Source of the DNA: Romanomermis culicivorax
Lineage: Eukaryota > Nematoda > Enoplea > Mermithida > Mermithidae
DNA: 64,000 bases
NCBI GenBank assembly: GCA_963922205.1
Contig: CAWUHX010000038.1
Location: 1,302,001-1,366,000, forward strand
Reading direction: 5' to 3'
Shown one piece after another: positions 31,601 through 43,117 of this stretch; the first letter of the stretch is position 1, and every line of letters begins with the position of its first letter. The notes under the pieces are model-generated. The model saw only the letters and a program-made list of their open reading frames with translations. It did no database searches and was not told the DNA's origin. The position numbers and the translations under genes are program-made.

Positions 31601-34600
31601 TGATACATTAAACGTCAACGGCGAAAATTTGAAGCTTCGCTCTCCGCCATGCACTGTCGGATCTCCTCGACGATCTTCCAACCGTGCCTTGTAGATCATG
31701 CATATGGATAAGAAATTCTTAATTAGATGCATATATGTGCTATGTCATGCATATATTGATTCTCATTTCGAATAGGCAAAGATTATGGATCGCGCAACTT
31801 ATTGGTCAGAGTTCCGGGAGCATTGAAAGGGATCTAGGGGCCGTATAATTATCCAGAAAAACAATGAAAAGGTTCAGGAAGCCATATGCACGAACCCTTT
31901 CCTATCTTATGTGTGCAACTTGATTTCTCAAGTCTGACTCGGTTTCACCATAAAAAATGACCACGTGGATAGAGTTTTCGTACTCAATTAAGGCCCGTCT
32001 ATACCTTTTCCGCAAAAAAACAGACGTAAGCGATTTGCTCTTGGAGTAATGGAGCAATTTCATTGCAAGATACATATCGAAATTTCAGATTGAAAGGTTC
32101 GTCCATCAGAGAGTTCTTCAGCTCTTCAGTGTCGTCATGAAAAACAGATTCTTCAAAAGGTTTTGACGTTAACAGGGATTTGACGAATTCAGACTCGTGA
32201 ATTAATAAAAAACCAAAATTATCGCCACGAGTTCTCATTTTCAAACCATCTCGCGTTCAAAACTACAAAATTTCCAGAGCATCTCGAGCTCAAAACTAGA
32301 GAAACAAAGTCGTTCGGTGAGAAAGATTCTCCTCACACTGTACGTACTTCGTTACAGCCAATCGACATTTTTCATCCTGTGCTCAAAATTCTTGCATTGC
32401 AGCAAAGCATTTTGATTATCTTGAAATTAGAGTCAGTATTTATTGACGTAGTTCTGAATGTGAAGAGTCGCAGGTAATGTTTCAAATAATTATTATTTAC
32501 TGTTAACTATATGTCGCATAGGACTGGAAATTTGTGAGCCTATTCAGCTAACGCCTATCATTATTTGGATTAAAAAAATCCTTCAATAAATGCTTCATTT
32601 AAACGACTGTAATGGCGGTACACATTTTTTGTGATTTTTCGATTTGAAGCATTTTGTAAAAATCAGACTATAGACAAATTGTATGGAGCAATATGGGACC
32701 TGGAGATGTATATGGAAAATAGAGTTAACGTTGCTTCCACCACATTGTTTGCCCTTACGAATTCGAAGCGTGTCACTGTTGATATCGCGGTGTAGTTTAG
32801 CAACACTGCTGATGTCTCGAAAATTTTTCGCATGATTGATTCATATTTCACATTTTAAAAAAACAACTAAATGGATTCAGTGGATGAAAAAGCATAGCGG
32901 CTTGATTGAGACACACAGGTCATGGTTCTAATTGAGATATGATTTTTGAGCAGTTCGGCCTTACCTATGATAAGTAGAGTATTTACCCCCAAATAAAACA
33001 AATTGCAAAGTTGGCATCAATCCCTTCACTACAGTTTCCAGTATTTTAAAATTAGCAATTTTTAGGCGTTTTTCGGTGAATCAACAGCACATAAAAAACA
33101 TTATTCAATAGATGAGTATTATTTTTTTCTATAGATATTGATATATACTTTCTGGTGAAAATCATTCTTCACCCATGCGCATTACACTTTTGATAACTGG
33201 TTAAAGTCCAGCCAAGTACTTTGACATGAGATGTTGTAGAATTTTGTTTTTACGTCTGGTAAGTCATGCAGTCCTATAATAGCTGTAGAAATTTCATCAA
33301 TGTTCCTTGACCTGTTAGGGGATGCACTGCTTCAAAGAATACTTACTCTAGTGAGATGTGCTTGGTTTGACACACTTGCTGGACTTTCCCAAAAATTGTG
33401 GTAAATTCGTTTCTCCAACAGCAATTAGTATTTCTTGAACCATTTTTAGACGTTTCAAGTGAAAAGTTCGAATTCCCCCTTCAATAATCTCCCTAGAAAT
33501 TTGGAAATAGAAGTAAGTGCACGACTTTGGAGCTCTGCGAATGCAAGTTTATCGTGTTGTGAATCATTGTCCGAAAGTGTCCATAAAGATCAAGTTGCTT
33601 GATTCAAAGGCGAGGTGTTCCACAACATATAAGTTGTGCACTAGAAATCTTCAAGGTCTAGAATTTATCTAGATGAAAGGTCCACAAATGTTTCATTTGC
33701 TCACTGAATGCTGTCATTAACTTTTTGCGTCCTTTACTGGCTTAGTTTTATTACTCCTTCCTCTCAACAATTCCATAGCAATACAAATGCTACAATTCTC
33801 CCAATTTCTTATAGAGACATTTTGGTTTTCAGACAAAAGGTGATCAAAAAGCATATCGAATCGACCATATTGCATGAAATAAGCCGAGTACTTCCAACTT
33901 CAGACGAATTTGCCAAGGAAGGCGATGACGACGAGGAAGAGGAGGAAGAAGAGGAAGAGGTGAGAATTTGCTTGAGTGGCTAACCACAGAGTTTATCCAG
34001 TACGTCTGAAGCGTCATTTGAATCAAAAGCTTCCATAGCTGTTAAACATCAGAAGTAGATCAATAGTAACCACCGTCTTAACCCAGTAATCTCCACTGAT
34101 ATTGGTCAAAATATCGACTGATATACATTACGATCGTATAGTTCATTTAATTTCCAACGAGTCTCAGTGATGCAAAACACGGGACGCCAATGAGAAAAAA
34201 TGAGCGGAAAAGCGGCGATTTCATCGCGCAGTAGAAAGCGGATTTATCTTACTCGTAAGTCGCTACAGTCAACTTGTGAAAAAACGATGTTGACTTACAG
34301 CTGTTGAGTTTAGTTTTTGCTTAAGGCAACCAACCTCAGCAACATAATACAGAGCTAATGCTTGTACTGATTACGGTAGGTCACTCTAGAAAATTTCGTA
34401 TATGGGTAAGAGTCATACAGTGCAATAGTTCTGATCAAACGCAGATTTTGGACTGTTAGTGGTAGCCATGAAAGTATCCGAGAACTCTTGCGGAAAAGTG
34501 ATTATTTCGTCCATTTGTTACTTTAGTGCCCATTTATAGATTGACTCATGAAATTCTGAACTTCGGAACTATATACGAGTATGGACCGACGCCCGTTTTT

Positions 34601-37600
34601 TGAAATGCTCCTATGTAAATCAGGAAAGATTGAAAGCAAGTACTGCTTCACATTTTGATTTCCCGCTGAATCATATGTCACATAATATCCTGCAAATTAG
34701 TAATCTTACTCAACTCACCTTCAGCGATTTTCCGATTGAAAAATCTCACTGTAAGAACTTTGCGTGAACTATTTTGATGATGGTACCGATTTTTGTCATT
34801 TTTTAATTTGCAAAAATTTTGCAACAAACAGATCATACTATGCTAAATTTATTTTGAAATAATCAATGCAGCGAGATTGCAGTCAAACTTTCGTTCAAAA
34901 TTATGGAAGGCTCGTTGACTCTATCCAATAAATTTTTCGTTCATGATACATAACCAGGATGATCACACTTTTCAATTATTTCAATATTATCGAAATCGAT
35001 TTCCTGATCTTCAGTAAAACTGCGTTTGCCGAAACTCCGACCGATCATCTGCGTTTGCCGAAACTCCGACCGATCATCGATCATTTAAAAATCAACAGAG
35101 TAGGATGATCGATTAATCTTCTGTGAAAGCTAACACTTCCAGACTTCCGAAAAACGACTTTTTTAAAAGTCTTTGACCCAAACACTACAAAATTTTTGAA
35201 ATTCTGTATGTTGGTGCGAGTCGTTACAGGCGGATTTACTCAGGGTTGTAGGTAGCAGAGTATATCATTTCTTACTTTACCCAATGTGAATGCATGCACT
35301 ATAGCTTGTTTTTTATAAAAGACTGCACGAATTGAAAATGTCAAGAGTTTCTTTCTTCCAAATCCCTTACTCAAACCTTATACTGTGTAATTTTTTATGC
35401 AAATATTACCGAGGTTTAGTTGATTTGGCTTGCAAATTTGCAAAGATGTATGTGGTTCAGTGAAGAATGCAAAAATAGGAACTATCACTTGCTTTCTAGA
35501 TTAATTATTGGCAGCATCTTAAGAAAAACGGACAATAAGCAAACTCTTCGAAAAACTGTAACATTCTGGATGGTTTTAGCAGCCACTTGTTGCAGGAAGA
35601 ATCTGAAAATGACAATATCAACGAGGACGACGAAGAAGATGAAGAATCCGATCGACCTAACAAGAAAAAAAATTCTCAATTGGAAGAAGAATCGGGCAAC
35701 GGGCCGCCGACGACGTCCGGCGGTTCGACGTCCGGCTCGACAAGTGGCATTCCCGAAACGACCAACGTCGCCGTCGCCACGGTGAAACTCCGCCAATTGA
35801 CACCGGCACCGTCAATTTTAAAAACAACCAATCAGCTTAGATACAATGCGGTTCGTTGTAATTGTGACGAAAACCACGCTATTAATACCAATAGTAATAA
35901 CAGTAATGATAAATTAGCTCGGACTAATGAACTAACGATGAACGAAAAATCGCCCTTGAAGAAAACGTCGTCGGTCGTCGGACCGGACGCTGTGAATCAA
36001 CGGCGCAAGACCACTTGCATTAGTCGGAAAAAATCGGCGCCCGCAAAAGCGGCGCACCAGGACGGAGTTGCGGGAACAGCGGCCGCCCCCAGCAGGGCTA
36101 AAGCCGGTAAAGCGCTGCAGTTCAGTAGTCACCCGCCCTCCGCCAGATTTCCTTCCACCAAGCCGCATTCGCAAAAGCACCATGACAGACGACGGCAAGT
36201 GGCCCATCCGACTAAAGGAGTTTACAGGTAAGGATACTGTAACGTCTTGCTGACGTCAAATGAAGATCGATCCTTTCAAAAATTACAATAAAATGTGGAC
36301 AGAGAACATAATTGTGAAATCATTCATATTCTATAGTCGATTTATTTTGTAAATGAAAAATGCAAAAATGCAACTGAACGATGAAAGTAAGTTTAATACA
36401 GAAAAATAAGCAAGCTTGTTACTGTAATATATTGAGAACATTTTTTGCCTAAAAGCGGTGATCAGACAAACTTAAAATTTTCTTCAATAACCTGGTCAGA
36501 ATACATAAAAATGTCGACACAGCCTTAGCCAAATCAGAAGTGAATTAGCATGATGTTGTTTCTATGATTTTGCCTCCCCATTGTTATGGAGAAATTTAGC
36601 GTTTTCGCTACAGTAAAAATTGGCATGTCGAATTCAACCTACTTTTTTAATTGTCGACGCTTTTGGCATTCCAAAGTAAATAGGCTATAGTAAATTTGCA
36701 AATAAATAAAAATGAAAAGTAAGCAAATTTGCAATGAAATTCTGCGGGTGGAAATGGAAAGTTTGAGTACACCATGAGTTTGGTTACCAAACGAGCATTA
36801 AACCTAGAGATGCATTCAATGGAGAGATCTTTTTGTGTTAAACAATTCCTAGAATCTACATAGTCTCAATTTCAAATGCCTGGACTGTAAAAAATTCGTA
36901 GACTCAAATGCTGATATTTTTTCTCAAATTGTTATCACGACTGATACAGTCAAGTTGTTATTAGCATGAGCATCATTTTGCGTTTGAAAGCCTCTTAGGA
37001 AAAATAGATTGTAGTCTTGTTTGGTGCCCAGAGATGTCCAACTATAGTTTCAGCAAACATCACTAATTTCGACGTGCATGGAGGTTTTAAATCACCAAAC
37101 GAGTTTTTGACGTCCGAAAAATATTGTTTATTTCACACAAATGGAGTTTTCAGTTTCACTTGAAAATTTCTGCGTCAAAGCACTACAAATTGAATACCGT
37201 CAGTTGATAGCATTTTTTGCTGACGTCAAAAGTGTTTCCCCTCCCTTTTAACTCCTATTATTTTGAATTTCCTTGAACAGGATGTTCTATGTAGCCTGTA
37301 AAAATGCATGTTGATCAAAAACTGACAAAGATTAGCAATGTTGTTAATATCGTGGATAAACAGATTATACGCTATGATTTTTTACTTGAAAAATTATTGC
37401 CGTACGCTCGCATGTGACATTTATAGTCTGTTTTTTATAAAATGCTTCCAAATAGAAAAGTGACACAAATCATTACTGTCGTCAAAATCTTTTACATAAA
37501 GACCTTACTATCAAATTTTTCACTCGAAAAATTGTTGAAGTTAGGTCAGTTACTGTTACTGCTCACAAATTTCCAGTCCTACATGATATATTGTTTATCG

Positions 37601-40600
37601 GATAATCGCAAAAATCTGAAATACTACTTGCTTTCCACTTTCATTATTCGGAAGCATTTCAAGAAAAACAGACTATAGCTTAGCAGTTCACTGTTTTTAT
37701 TTGCAAGCATTCAAAGAAAAAAAGGCTACGGGTCAAAAGTAGCCGGTTTATTTTTAATGTTGATCACTGATTAGCGTTCTTCCTCAGCGTATTCTGCCTG
37801 TCCATCTCATCAGTCCCCTGACTGAAAAGGGTTCTTAATACAACTTGATTAAAGAAAAGCTTCTCATAAAACCCAACCTTGAAAATTTCTTTTCAGTTTC
37901 ACAACGAACTGTCACAAAGCTTTCAATGCTTAAAAATACATTAAACCTGGCCAGATATATTCGCAAATACCATAATAGCCTATTTAATTTAAAGTGATAG
38001 ACGCAGTAGAAATCAAAAAACTGGTTCAATTTGGTACGAAAGTTTCCTTTATTGGAAACTTCATACTGTAGAAATGCGCTTAATTTCTTCCTGAGAATGG
38101 AAAAGGCCAGAATTATTGGAAAATATCGTACTTATTAGCTGTTGATTTATATAGAACTGGTCTATTCCCAAGTGAGCGATTCCCAAGTGAGCAAATTCCC
38201 ATGTGAGGGAATTCCCATGTGAGGGAATTCCCAATTGAGCAATTCCCAATTGAATGAATTCCCAAGTGAATGAATTCCCAATGACTGATCCCAAACGAGC
38301 GATCGAAAACACTTTCTTAATATTTTCCATCTTTATTTTCTTTGTAGGTTTTTCCTTTTCTTTCGTTTTTTGCGTGTGCTGCCTATGTTTTCGTTTATGT
38401 ATGTTTTTACGTTTTCATCTTTTGTCTCTACTTTCTTTCACTTTCTTTATTATCATCTTTTTTTTGTTCATGATTCAATATATTACAAGTTGTCATCAAA
38501 TAACCGTAGTCTCGCGTATAATTCTTGTACAGTTCGCCATGCTTGAGTCTTTCCTCGTTGTAAGTGGGAAGATCTTCCTAAAAAACATAAACAGAAGAAT
38601 GCTAGAACAAACAAAACATCAAGAAAAAAGAAACGTCAACAAAAATGAATTCATTAAGAATAAGTAAAAATAGGTGGAAAAGCACTAGAAAAAGAAAAAA
38701 GATGAAAAAAGTGACAAGAAAGAAGAAGCGACATAGATAAAGCAGCAAGAAGGAAAGAAAGAATAATGTGAAAAAAACAAAAAAAAAAGAATCAGAAGAA
38801 TAGAAAAAGAGAAAGTTGAAGAAGTGAAAGCAAGAAACCAAGTTGAAAAGTAAGTAAGAATGAAGAAAAAATCACAAAGGATAAAATCAAATAGGAAATA
38901 GAGCGTCCCGAATTGTATAAGAATAATACGGAATATATGGAAAGCTATGCTTATTAAAAATGACGACTTGTGATGTATTGTTTCATGAGCAAAAAAGAAA
39001 AAAATAAACGACAAGAAAAAGAAAATGAAAGAAAGCGGAGACAAAAGATGAAAACCTAAAAACATACATAAACGAAAACGTAAACAATACATACAGAAAA
39101 CGAAAAAAAAAGAAATACATACAAAGAAAAATATTAAGTAAAGAAGGAAAATATGAAGAAAATACATTCTCGATCGCTGGTTTGGAATCAGTCAATTAGG
39201 AACAAGAATTCGCTTACTTGGGAATCGTTCATACGGGAATCGCTCACTTGAGAGTACTCGAGAAACTTTGATCATCTAATCTTGTTACTGAAGGAAATTT
39301 TAGCTTTAGCCGTTCTGTTTGCCGCTCATTGACGAGAACATTTTTTCATTCATTACAGAAATAAGCTTACTATAACCCATACATTTTGAAATGATCGATG
39401 TAGCGGTCGAAGTTTCGACAAAATGCACTCTTACTAGACATCAGGAAATCAGTTTCTAGTGTTGAGAAATGATAAAACTTTTTCATGAAGGAAAAATTTA
39501 TTGACTAGAGTCAATGAGACTTCCATAACTTTAATTTTGGCTGCAACCTCGCTGCGTCGATCATTTCTTAATGAATAGAGTTAGTTTCTTCCGTATTGAA
39601 CTTATCTTCATGTGATCGCTGCATCAATCATTTTAAAATAGTGTGTAGTAACTATTTTATATTTTTCAGTTCTTCCTTTCACTTCCGTATTGGAAATTTT
39701 TTTGGAAAGCTTCGGTATTGGAATTTCTTGATATAATTTTCATGTCATCGTAAAACAAGACACCTTTTTTATTCTTACACTATAAGCAGAATGTCGATAC
39801 ATATCCTGCCTTGAAAATTCTCGATTTTTTACTCAACGTCTGATCGATGCCATCAAATTTGGTTCCTTTTTGTCCACGAAAAATTGTTACGAATTTTCTT
39901 CCACGGATTCCAAAATCTAATAATGTGGATGCCTATGTTACACGTTCGCAAAAATTGCTTGAGACGCGATGTTCCAATGCTTGTTTTTTGTGTCTTATTT
40001 CAGCTCATTTCTCAAATATGGTTAAGAAATTGTCTATCTTCTTGTCTGTTGCAATTCGTGAACTATAACTAATATTCGCACGATTTGTTTTCTGCGAATC
40101 ATCACTGAAAGTCTGTGAGCCAACTCGTCCATTTCAAATTCAACAAAATATCTATTTGAAAAGCTTTTAGATAATTTTTAGAATGTCTAAACACATTTCA
40201 AAATGACAAGCTGACTACAAAATATAAAATCTCTTTACTGTAGCTTACTGTATTACAGTGGCATCTTCTGCAGGGACAGATCCTTGACTTACGAACGAGT
40301 CCAACGTCATAAAATGCGGAAAGAAAAACGGGCCATGCTACGAGCCAGCTTGCAAAAAAAACCGCCGGCCATTTCGGCGGCTAAAGAACGCCGGGGTGTC
40401 AAAGTTTTGGGCATCATTTTGGGTTGTTTCACCGTTTGTTGGCTACCGTTTTTTATCATGTACATTGTTACCGGCTTTTGCCGGCATTGTCGACCAAACG
40501 CTCATATTGAACAGTTTATCACTTGGTTGGGTTATTCGAATTCGGCGATGAACCCCATCATTTATACAGTGTTCAATAGGTGAGGTCAAAAAAAAAGAAA

Positions 40601-41494
40601 AAATGACGTGAAAAAATCAAAAATTAAATGAAGAATGAAAAATAAAAATCAAGTCATTAGAAAGAGATGGAAAATTATAACCTGTTTCGCGTGAAATGCT
40701 CCTAGAAAACTTGAAAGCAAATACTATTCAATATTTTTTTGTTTCTCTCGTTGAGTATAAATCACCTATTACTGGAAATTTGTGAGCATACTCAACTAGA
40801 ACGTAACCATTTTCTGAGCAAAAAATCTTACTCTAAAAAGTTTGCCTGAGCAAAAAACATAACTAATTTTTCCCTTTTCCAATTTAGATGCATTAAAAAT
40901 GAACTGATGGTGATGAATATTTAATTCTTGCCTTAAACTACTTACAATGACAGGCGATCTAAATAAATTAGGTTTGTTTTAGCACTATAGTCTGTTTTTC
41001 ATGAAATGCTTCCAAATAATGAATCTGGAAAGCAAGTACCATTTTATATTTTCAGCATTTTTTGCCAAGCCGTACATCGGGTAGAACTAAAATTTTGTGA
41101 CGACACTCAACTGACACTTGGAAATTTTTTGAGTAAAAAAATCTACAGTAAAAGCTTCATGTACAGGATTTTCAAGTCACCTAATATTTGTGTCATTTTT
41201 CCTTTTAGAAGCATTTTATAGAAAACTGACTATAAGTTTATGTTTTGATAAAGCTATGCTTTCGGGTAAGAAAGATTGCAAGAATAATATTCCGAAATAA
41301 CCGAACATAAATGAAAAAAATTAGTATATACGAAGACTACATTATGTGGCAGGAATATTTTTTTTGTAGAATTATAAACACGTTACCATTATTTTTCATT
41401 TAGGGATTATCAGATTGCCTTGAAAAAATTGTTCACGAAAGGTGGCGGTCGGGGTCAATCATCTGGTTCAAGAACGCGGAAGACCAGACTTTGA
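25657..41494 (+). CDS. biogenic-amine-type class A GPCR (tyramine/octopamine/serotonin-like), six exons
   Basis: A seven-helix amine receptor of 611 aa at the neuronal or muscle surface, coupling to G proteins. Exons: 25657-26008, 29507-29834, 33833-33959, 35596-36227, 40274-40579, 41404-41494; every GT-AG join keeps frame. Key residues: Asp69 (NLAFSDL, TM2), Cys96 before TM3, amine-binding Asp103 (STDVLSCTAS), LDRYWAI at 119-125, ECL2 Cys in TSHCQF, TM5 SATGSFYIP, TM6 FTVCWLPFF, TM7 NSAMNPIIY, then helix 8 RDYQIALKKLF. The third intracellular loop is very long (about 300 aa), with an eight-Glu run at the exon 3/4 join and basic, Ser/Thr-rich sequence. HIESTILHE in the loop recalls nematode tyramine-type receptors; the exact ligand is unknown. 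Confidence 0.92.
26040..27490. other. T-rich low-complexity intron sequence
   Basis: Intron 1 of the GPCR is here strongly T-rich on the plus strand, resembling the pyrimidine-rich core of the foldback elements. Hydrophobic open frames in it (for example 26974-27348) are composition artefacts. Similar shorter stretches occur at 27770-27970 and 29150-29380. Confidence 0.6.
26208..26459. mobile_element. MITE-1 copy in GPCR intron 1
   Basis: TATAATCTGTTTTTTAAAAT at the left and AAGCATTTTATAAAAAAAAA followed by CAAATTATA at the right are inverted ends; internal GTGGAAAGCAAGTAGTATTT and GGGAAATTGTGGGCACGCTG match the family. Confidence 0.75.
27498..27761. mobile_element. MITE-1 copy in GPCR intron 1
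   Basis: Left end CTAGTAGTTTGTGTTTTTTT, right end AAGCATTTTCTAAAAAACAG plus ACTACA; internal AAAGCAAGTACTATTTTATA and TTTTGAGTAAAATATTCTAC are family-typical. Confidence 0.75.
27978..29077. mobile_element. non-autonomous hAT-like element with 8-bp TSD
   Basis: The element is flanked by a perfect 8-bp duplication CTTGTTTT (27970-27977 and 29078-29085). It begins CATAGTTTTTTTAGCATTTT, ends with the inverse of CAGGGTTTTTTTAACTACG, and next to each end carries ACAAGCC/GGCTTGT repeats. The 1,100-bp interior has no transposase and is shared with elements at 43118, 50138 and 57929. A GC-rich hairpin CCAGCGC-TTC-GCGCCGG lies at 28157-28173. Eight-bp TSDs are the hAT hallmark. Confidence 0.8.
29835..33832. 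other. GPCR intron 2, mostly unique
   Basis: A 4-kb intron. It holds a solitary MITE-2 end at about 31349-31393 (GATCGCTGCATCGATCATTT then TCAAAATGAATGGAGTATAG) and a MITE-1 relic at 32456-32672. Nothing else is recognised. Confidence 0.5.
32456..32672. mobile_element. MITE-1 relic in GPCR intron 2
   Basis: Contains GGACTGGAAATTTGTGAGCC and ends AAGCATTTTGTAAAAATCAG plus ACTATAG. The left terminus is eroded. Confidence 0.55.
34593..34838. mobile_element. MITE-1 copy in GPCR intron 3
   Basis: Starts CGTTTTTTGAAATGCTCC, has GAAAGCAAGTACTGCTTCAC and TTTTGATGATGGTACCGATT, ends GCAACAAACAGATCATA. It abuts the MITE-2 copy that follows. Confidence 0.65.
34836..35104. mobile_element. MITE-2 copy in GPCR intron 3
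   Basis: Left end CTATGCTAAATTTATTTTGA then AATCAATGCAGCGAG; right end CGATCATCGATCATTTAAAA then TCAACAGAGTAG. It carries a perfect 29-bp tandem duplication (35020-35048, 35049-35077) near its right end. Confidence 0.7.
35020..35077. repeat. 29-bp perfect tandem duplication
   Basis: Two identical units beginning CTGCGTTTGCCGAAACTCCG lie head to tail, so the duplication is recent or conserved by slippage. Confidence 0.9.
37422..37678. mobile_element. MITE-1 copy, complete, inverse orientation (GPCR intron 4)
   Basis: Ends TATAGTCTGTTTTTTATAAA and CAAGAAAAACAGACTATA form a clear terminal inverted repeat. Interior reads in the inverse sense of the 40986 copy (CACAAATTTCCAGTCC, TACTTGCTTTCCACTTTC). 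No coding capacity; 257 bp. Confidence 0.85.
38159..39257. mobile_element. foldback-type element (copy 2), near-palindromic
   Basis: Left arm tandem units (GAGCGATTCCCAAGTGAGC) at 38159-38300, inverse units at about 39175-39257 (TTGGGAATCGTTCA). Inside, 38300-38590 is pyrimidine-rich and about 38600-39170 is purine-rich and largely its inverse complement: TTTCGTTTATGTATGTTTTT at 38388 matches AAAAACATACATAAACGAAA at 39058. Termini match copy 1. Long ORFs on the minus strand are low-complexity shadows. Confidence 0.75.
39369..39589. mobile_element. MITE-2 copy in GPCR intron 4
   Basis: Left end CTATAACCCATACATTTTGA, AATGATCGATGTAGCGG; right end CCTCGCTGCGTCGATCATTT then CTTAATGAATAGAGTTAG. 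A partial second end follows at about 39600-39656 (GATCGCTGCATCAATCATTT). Confidence 0.7.
40681..40905. mobile_element. MITE-1 relic in GPCR intron 5
   Basis: GCGTGAAATGCTCCTAGAAA at the left, TGGAAATTTGTGAGCATACT and CAACTAGAACG inside; the right terminus is degraded. Confidence 0.6.
40986..41234. mobile_element. MITE-1 copy, complete (GPCR intron 5)
   Basis: Reference copy: left end TATAGTCTGTTTTTCATGAA plus ATGCTT, right end AAGCATTTTATAGAAAACTG plus ACTATA. 249 bp, non-coding, probably mobilised in trans by a TA-targeting transposase; that last point is inference. Confidence 0.85.
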
Positions 41495-41768
41495 TGCACA
41501 GTGAAAATAAGACCATGTTCATAACATCAACACATTTTCTGTTCAATTTTTTCTACATTCCACTATTGTTTTATTATTTGGATGGCTCATTTTTTATCAA
41601 TTTCTTAAGGAAATTCGTAATTTTTGTTGCGGATTCATAGCCCGTTGAGATATGTGTCAATTCTTATAGCATCAAATCAAGTGCGTACTTTTGCACCGCA
41701 GAATTGCTTGTTGTTGTCGATCACTGTGGACTGAGGAAACTCGACGGAGCGCGCGCAAGAAAAAGCAT

Positions 41769-41905
41769 CAGTGTTGCCAGATGTGGCTATTTCCCGCCAT
41801 TTTCGCGGTTTTCAGTCCCCTCTGGCGGTTTTTGCGGCGGTTTGACTATTTGGCGGTTTTCGCCGTGGTTTTTGGGAACGCAAGATCAGGGTTGGCGGCA
41901 GCCAT
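41769..41905. mobile_element. hAT-terminus-like fragment
   Basis: CAGTGTTGCCAGATGTGGC at 41769 is a typical hAT-type end; the following sequence is a run of GGCGGTTTT units. No matching right end or TSD was found, so it is a relic. Confidence 0.35.
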
Positions 41906-41937
41906 ACCTGTAAGACCTCCGACCAGTTGGGGGGGGG

Positions 41938-42967
41938 GCACCGTTTTTTTTCCTCGAAAATTTTTTCCACATGGGAACGGGACACAAAATTTTTTTCCTC
42001 ATTCTCCAAAAAATTTCCTCGTTTTTAAAAACGCTTTTAATGTGGCTACGGATGCTTTTTTATGCATTTTAGGAGCTTACCCAAGCATTTTGTTGTATTT
42101 ATACTCAGAAACCTGCAAAAATGAGGAAAAAATTGTGAAAATTCTGGTTATGTTTGTTAAAAATGAGCTCATGAAGAATACATTGGTGTTCTGCAGGAGC
42201 AGGTGAAGCATGTTAACGATAGAGTTCTCAGGAATTTATCCGCTCTATTGACATTTCGGTGGTTCTCCGATTAGAATCATCTAATTTTATTCAGCTCTTG
42301 GTCCGGCGCAGAGCGCCGAAAATTTTTTTGAATTTTCATTTTCTAAAACGCTGGAAAATTAACCTTCACAACGTTGAGAAATAAATTAAAATCAAACTGA
42401 TAAAGTGTAATTTGTTCCCCATTCCGGCGCGTAGCGCCGGAAAAATTTTCGGGTTTTTGTCTTCTAAAACGCTAGAAAATAAATCTCTCTAACAGATATT
42501 CATGAATAGAAGTTCTAAAATCGCAGTCTAGAATGATGTCTTCAATTTGCATCTTCAATAAATGCAAAAGTCCAGGTTGCCAACGTTTTAAAAATTCTAA
42601 GCATCGAGAGGAAAAATTGAGAGAATTGATGAAAAATCTCAATTTTGGGCGACATAATGGACTGTTGACGATTAGAAAATGAAACGAGCTAACTTGATTG
42701 ATGGAAACTGTTGAGCATTAATTAGTAAGTCGAAGTAGATATGCTAACGGCCGCGCCTGATAGAAAATAGTTAAGATTATACCCATGACCGGCGCGAAGC
42801 GCCGGAAAATTTTGAGGTTTTGACCCTTTTAAGTCCACCAAAACGCATCTTTTCGGTTTTGAATTCCCCAAAATTTTTTCCTCAATGAGAACCATAACCA
42901 AAATTTTTTTCCTCATTTCGAAATTTTTTTCCTCAAAACACCCCTTTTAAGGAAAAAAAAACGGTGG
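41938..42967. mobile_element. non-autonomous hAT-like element, family B
   Basis: Ends CACCGTTTTTTTTCCTCG and GGAAAAAAAAACGGTG are inverted repeats, each flanked by a G run (seven or more), so the duplication cannot be sized. The interior carries three GC-rich hairpins (42303, 42424, 42789) and no transposase. Confidence 0.65.
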
Positions 42968-43117
42968 GGGGGGTAGAAAAAAGTCGAAATTTTTCCCGAA
43001 AAAGGCCAAAAAACATAAACTTTTTTGCAAATTTTTTTAATTTTTTCCAAGCTGGGGGGGTTGGATGATTTTGGGTACAGGGTTGGCTAAGTTGGGGGGG
43101 GGGGGGGTCCCCCCAAC

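Noticed and set aside
38602..39195. Frames up to 160 aa, Phe-rich, on the minus strand
   Set aside because: They lie in the purine/pyrimidine-rich core of a foldback element.
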